NCBI GenBank assembly: GCA_017617145.1
Contig: JAFZWX010000011.1
Location: 1-6,267, forward strand
Origin: Treponema sp.
GTDB lineage: Bacteria; Spirochaetota; Spirochaetia; Treponematales; Treponemataceae
DNA length: 6,267 bases
Direction: 5' to 3'
Every line of letters starts with the position of its first letter. Positions within the stretch are counted from its first letter, which is position 1. Below the pieces are notes generated by a model. It was not told the origin of the DNA and made no database searches. It was given only the letters and a program-made list of their open reading frames with translations. Shown here piece after piece: positions 5,032 to 6,267 of this stretch. Both the position numbers and the translations under genes were made by a program.

Positions 5032-6087
5032 ATGAAAAATGAAATTGCGATTTACAACGAAATCGACTTGCAGTCAAAGATTTACACTATTCGGGGAATG
5101 AAGGTGATGCTCGACTTTGATCTGGCAGAGATCTATGGATACACTACCAAGCGTTTTAATGAACAAGTCAAGAATAATATTGAGAAATTCGATGAAGATT
5201 TCAGGTTTCAGCTGACAAAAGACGAATATCATGCAATCCTAAGGTGTAAAAATTGCACCTTAGAAAATCAAGATATTATTCTAAGGTCGAAAAAATCGAC
5301 CTTAGAAATTGAAGATAAAAACCAATCTGTTCTAAGGTCAAAAATTTTAACCTTAGAACAAGGAAAATACTCAAAATATCTTCCTTACGCCTTCACAGAA
5401 CAGGGAATTTATATGTTAATGACAGTTCTTCGCGGTGATTTGGCAATCAGACAAAGCAAAATATTGATCCGACTTTTCAAAGGAATGAAGGATTTCATCA
5501 TCGAGAGAGAACATTTAATCAGCTATGACGAGGTCACAAGACTTGCGTTCCAGACTTCTCAGAATACCAAAGATATTGCCAGAATAGACCAAAAAGTGTC
5601 AGCAATAGCAACTATTATCGAGGATTTCACTTCTCCAGAAATGAAAAAGGATTTTTTGTTCTTAAATGGCAGGTCTGTTGAAGCGGACTTGGCGTATCAG
5701 GAAATTTATTCGCAGGCAAAAGAGACTATTTTCGTGATTGATAATTATATCGGCTTGAAAACGCTGGTGCTGCTTAAATCGGTGCCGGAGAATGTAAAAA
5801 TAACGATATTCAGCGACAATTTGAAAAAAGGGCTCCATCAAAAAGAATTCGACGATTTTTTGAATGAATATCCTAATGTTGCGGTTTCTTTAAAGCGGAC
5901 AAACGGCATTTTTCATGACAGATATATAATCATTGATTTTGGCACGCAAAACGAAATCATTTATCTCTGTGGAGTTTCATCAAAAGATGCAGGGAAAAGA
6001 GTCAGTTCAATAATGGCAAGCTCCGACAATTTACTTTATGAGCCTTTGATTAAAAATCTTTTGAAAAATCAAGAACTTGTCTTGTGA
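5032..6087 (+). CDS. ORF6N-domain (phage antirepressor-like) protein with PLD-like C-terminal domain
   Basis: From the ATG at 5032 this is 351 aa. The ORF6N domain spans about residues 10-150: IYTIRGMKVMLDFDLAEIYG (17-36), RFNEQVKNNIEKF (41-53), and YLPYAFTEQGIYMLMTVL (116-133), all family hallmarks. ORF6N is a DNA-binding domain found in phage antirepressors and related bacterial proteins. A predicted helical/coiled-coil linker follows (about 172-198, QNTKDIARIDQKVSAIATI). The C-terminal domain (about 205-351) contains NGIFHDRYIIID (291-302), then GVSSKDAGKRVSSI (314-327), resembling a phospholipase D-like fold with a degenerate H-x-K motif (H-D-R). Between residues about 69 and 109 an LRxKxxTLE motif occurs three times on palindromic DNA. 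The upstream TTG at 5020 is less likely: a GGA core sits 7 nt before the ATG. Cellular role unknown; regulation of a prophage-like gene or defence is inference. Confidence 0.87.
   Translation: MKNEIAIYNEIDLQSKIYTIRGMKVMLDFDLAEIYGYTTKRFNEQVKNNIEKFDEDFRFQLTKDEYHAILRCKNCTLENQDIILRSKKSTLEIEDKNQSVLRSKILTLEQGKYSKYLPYAFTEQGIYMLMTVLRGDLAIRQSKILIRLFKGMKDFIIEREHLISYDEVTRLAFQTSQNTKDIARIDQKVSAIATIIEDFTSPEMKKDFLFLNGRSVEADLAYQEIYSQAKETIFVIDNYIGLKTLVLLKSVPENVKITIFSDNLKKGLHQKEFDDFLNEYPNVAVSLKRTNGIFHDRYIIIDFGTQNEIIYLCGVSSKDAGKRVSSIMASSDNLLYEPLIKNLLKNQELVL
5239..5356 (+). repeat. Three-copy palindromic repeat inside the ORF6N gene
   Basis: Three 25-bp palindromes, each CTAAGGT...ACCTTAG, lie at 5239-5263, 5281-5305 and 5332-5356. 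Stems are 8 bp, 12 bp (counting flanking TT/AA at 5279-5307) and 10 bp (with flanking GTT/AAC). Starts are 42 and 51 bp apart, multiples of three, so the frame is kept. They encode LRCKNCTLE, LRSKKSTLE and LRSKILTLE. Arm sequences are conserved while loops vary. Confidence 0.85.
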
Positions 6088-6162
6088 ACTTACAGAATAC
6101 ATTCCGAAAACTGAACATATAATTCGACCGTCATAACGGACGAAACACCTGTAACGGCTGAA

Positions 6163-6188
6163 AAATCGGTAATTACAACTACCGATTT
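6163..6188 (+). terminator. Terminator-like hairpin downstream of the ORF6N gene
   Basis: AAATCGGTA (6163-6171) and TACCGATTT (6180-6188) form a perfect 9-bp stem with an 8-nt loop, flanked by A-rich sequence on one side and TTTG on the other. It lies 75 bp after the TGA at 6085-6087. The U-run is only three bases, so it is a weak or Rho-assisted terminator. A smaller imperfect hairpin (6123-6144) precedes it. Confidence 0.4.
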
Positions 6189-6200
6189 GAAAACAAACCC

Positions 6201-6267
6201 GTGGGAGTTTCGACATATAAATCTATATCGGAAATGCCTAAGAAATTTCAGCAAGTTATGCCTGATA
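6201..6267 (+). other. Possible start or fragment of another gene at the window edge, unrecognised
   Basis: One plus-strand frame is open from 6162 to the end, with a GTG at 6201 and an ATG at 6234; the latter reads MPKKFQQVMPD. No ribosome binding site is visible before either. A second plus frame is open from 6115 to the end and has protein-like composition (ITDETPVTAEKSVITT) but no start codon. This could be a new gene, a decayed gene with frameshifts, or chance; the window ends too soon to say. Confidence 0.2.

Noticed and set aside
5239..5356. Palindromic repeats considered as a CRISPR array
   Set aside because: Only three copies, unequal spacing, in frame within a protein-coding gene and translated to a family motif; no cas genes.
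6031..6216. Minus-strand open frame overlapping the end of the ORF6N gene
   Set aside because: No ribosome binding site, no recognisable motif, and it runs antisense into the ORF6N coding end.

Overview
The window is clearly AT-rich, with long A/T homopolymers, and looks like a defence-type accessory region of a low-GC bacterium. Protein style (a DUF88-type NYN protein, an Abi_2 protein, an ORF6N protein with LRSK/TLE motifs) suggests a host-associated spirochaete such as Treponema, but this is an impression from memory and no rRNA or other marker is present to prove it.

Layout. (1) Positions 1-204, minus strand: the first 68 codons of a NYN-domain nuclease. It has its own sigma70-like promoter (293-321), but a compact predicted RNA of about 60 nt ending in a textbook intrinsic terminator (227-255) lies between promoter and gene. 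This order (promoter, small structured RNA, terminator, nuclease) resembles type III toxin-antitoxin loci. (2) Positions 205-472: that leader, an AT inverted repeat and a GC-rich hairpin. (3) Positions 473-3675, minus strand: a two-gene BcgI-like restriction-modification unit. The 690-aa upstream protein joins a PD-(D/E)XK nuclease to an N6-adenine methyltransferase. The downstream frame encodes a two-TRD specificity subunit with no credible start codon of its own. At the junction there is a G GGA AAA slippery heptamer directly before the TAG stop, a 6-nt spacer and a 9+3-bp stem-loop. That is the arrangement of a programmed -1 frameshift, which would make a 1067-aa nuclease-methylase-specificity fusion. 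(4) Positions 3676-3870: RM promoter containing four G4 runs on the sense strand (possible G-quadruplex) and a strong ribosome binding site. (5) Positions 3871-4755, minus strand: an Abi_2 (AbiD/AbiF-type) protein with the HEPN RNase motif RNLCAH. (6) Positions 4756-5031: divergent promoters for the Abi gene and for the next gene. (7) Positions 5032-6087, plus strand: an ORF6N-domain protein with a PLD-like C-terminal domain and a three-copy palindromic repeat inside the coding sequence. (8) Positions 6088-6267: a terminator-like hairpin and possibly fragments of another gene.

Together: one restriction-modification system, one HEPN abortive-infection protein, one NYN nuclease with an RNA leader, and one phage-antirepressor-like protein. 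Restriction, RNA cleavage and phage-type regulation next to each other fit a defence island. The two observations most worth testing are the frameshift signal at the methylase/specificity junction and the terminated small RNA in front of the NYN gene.
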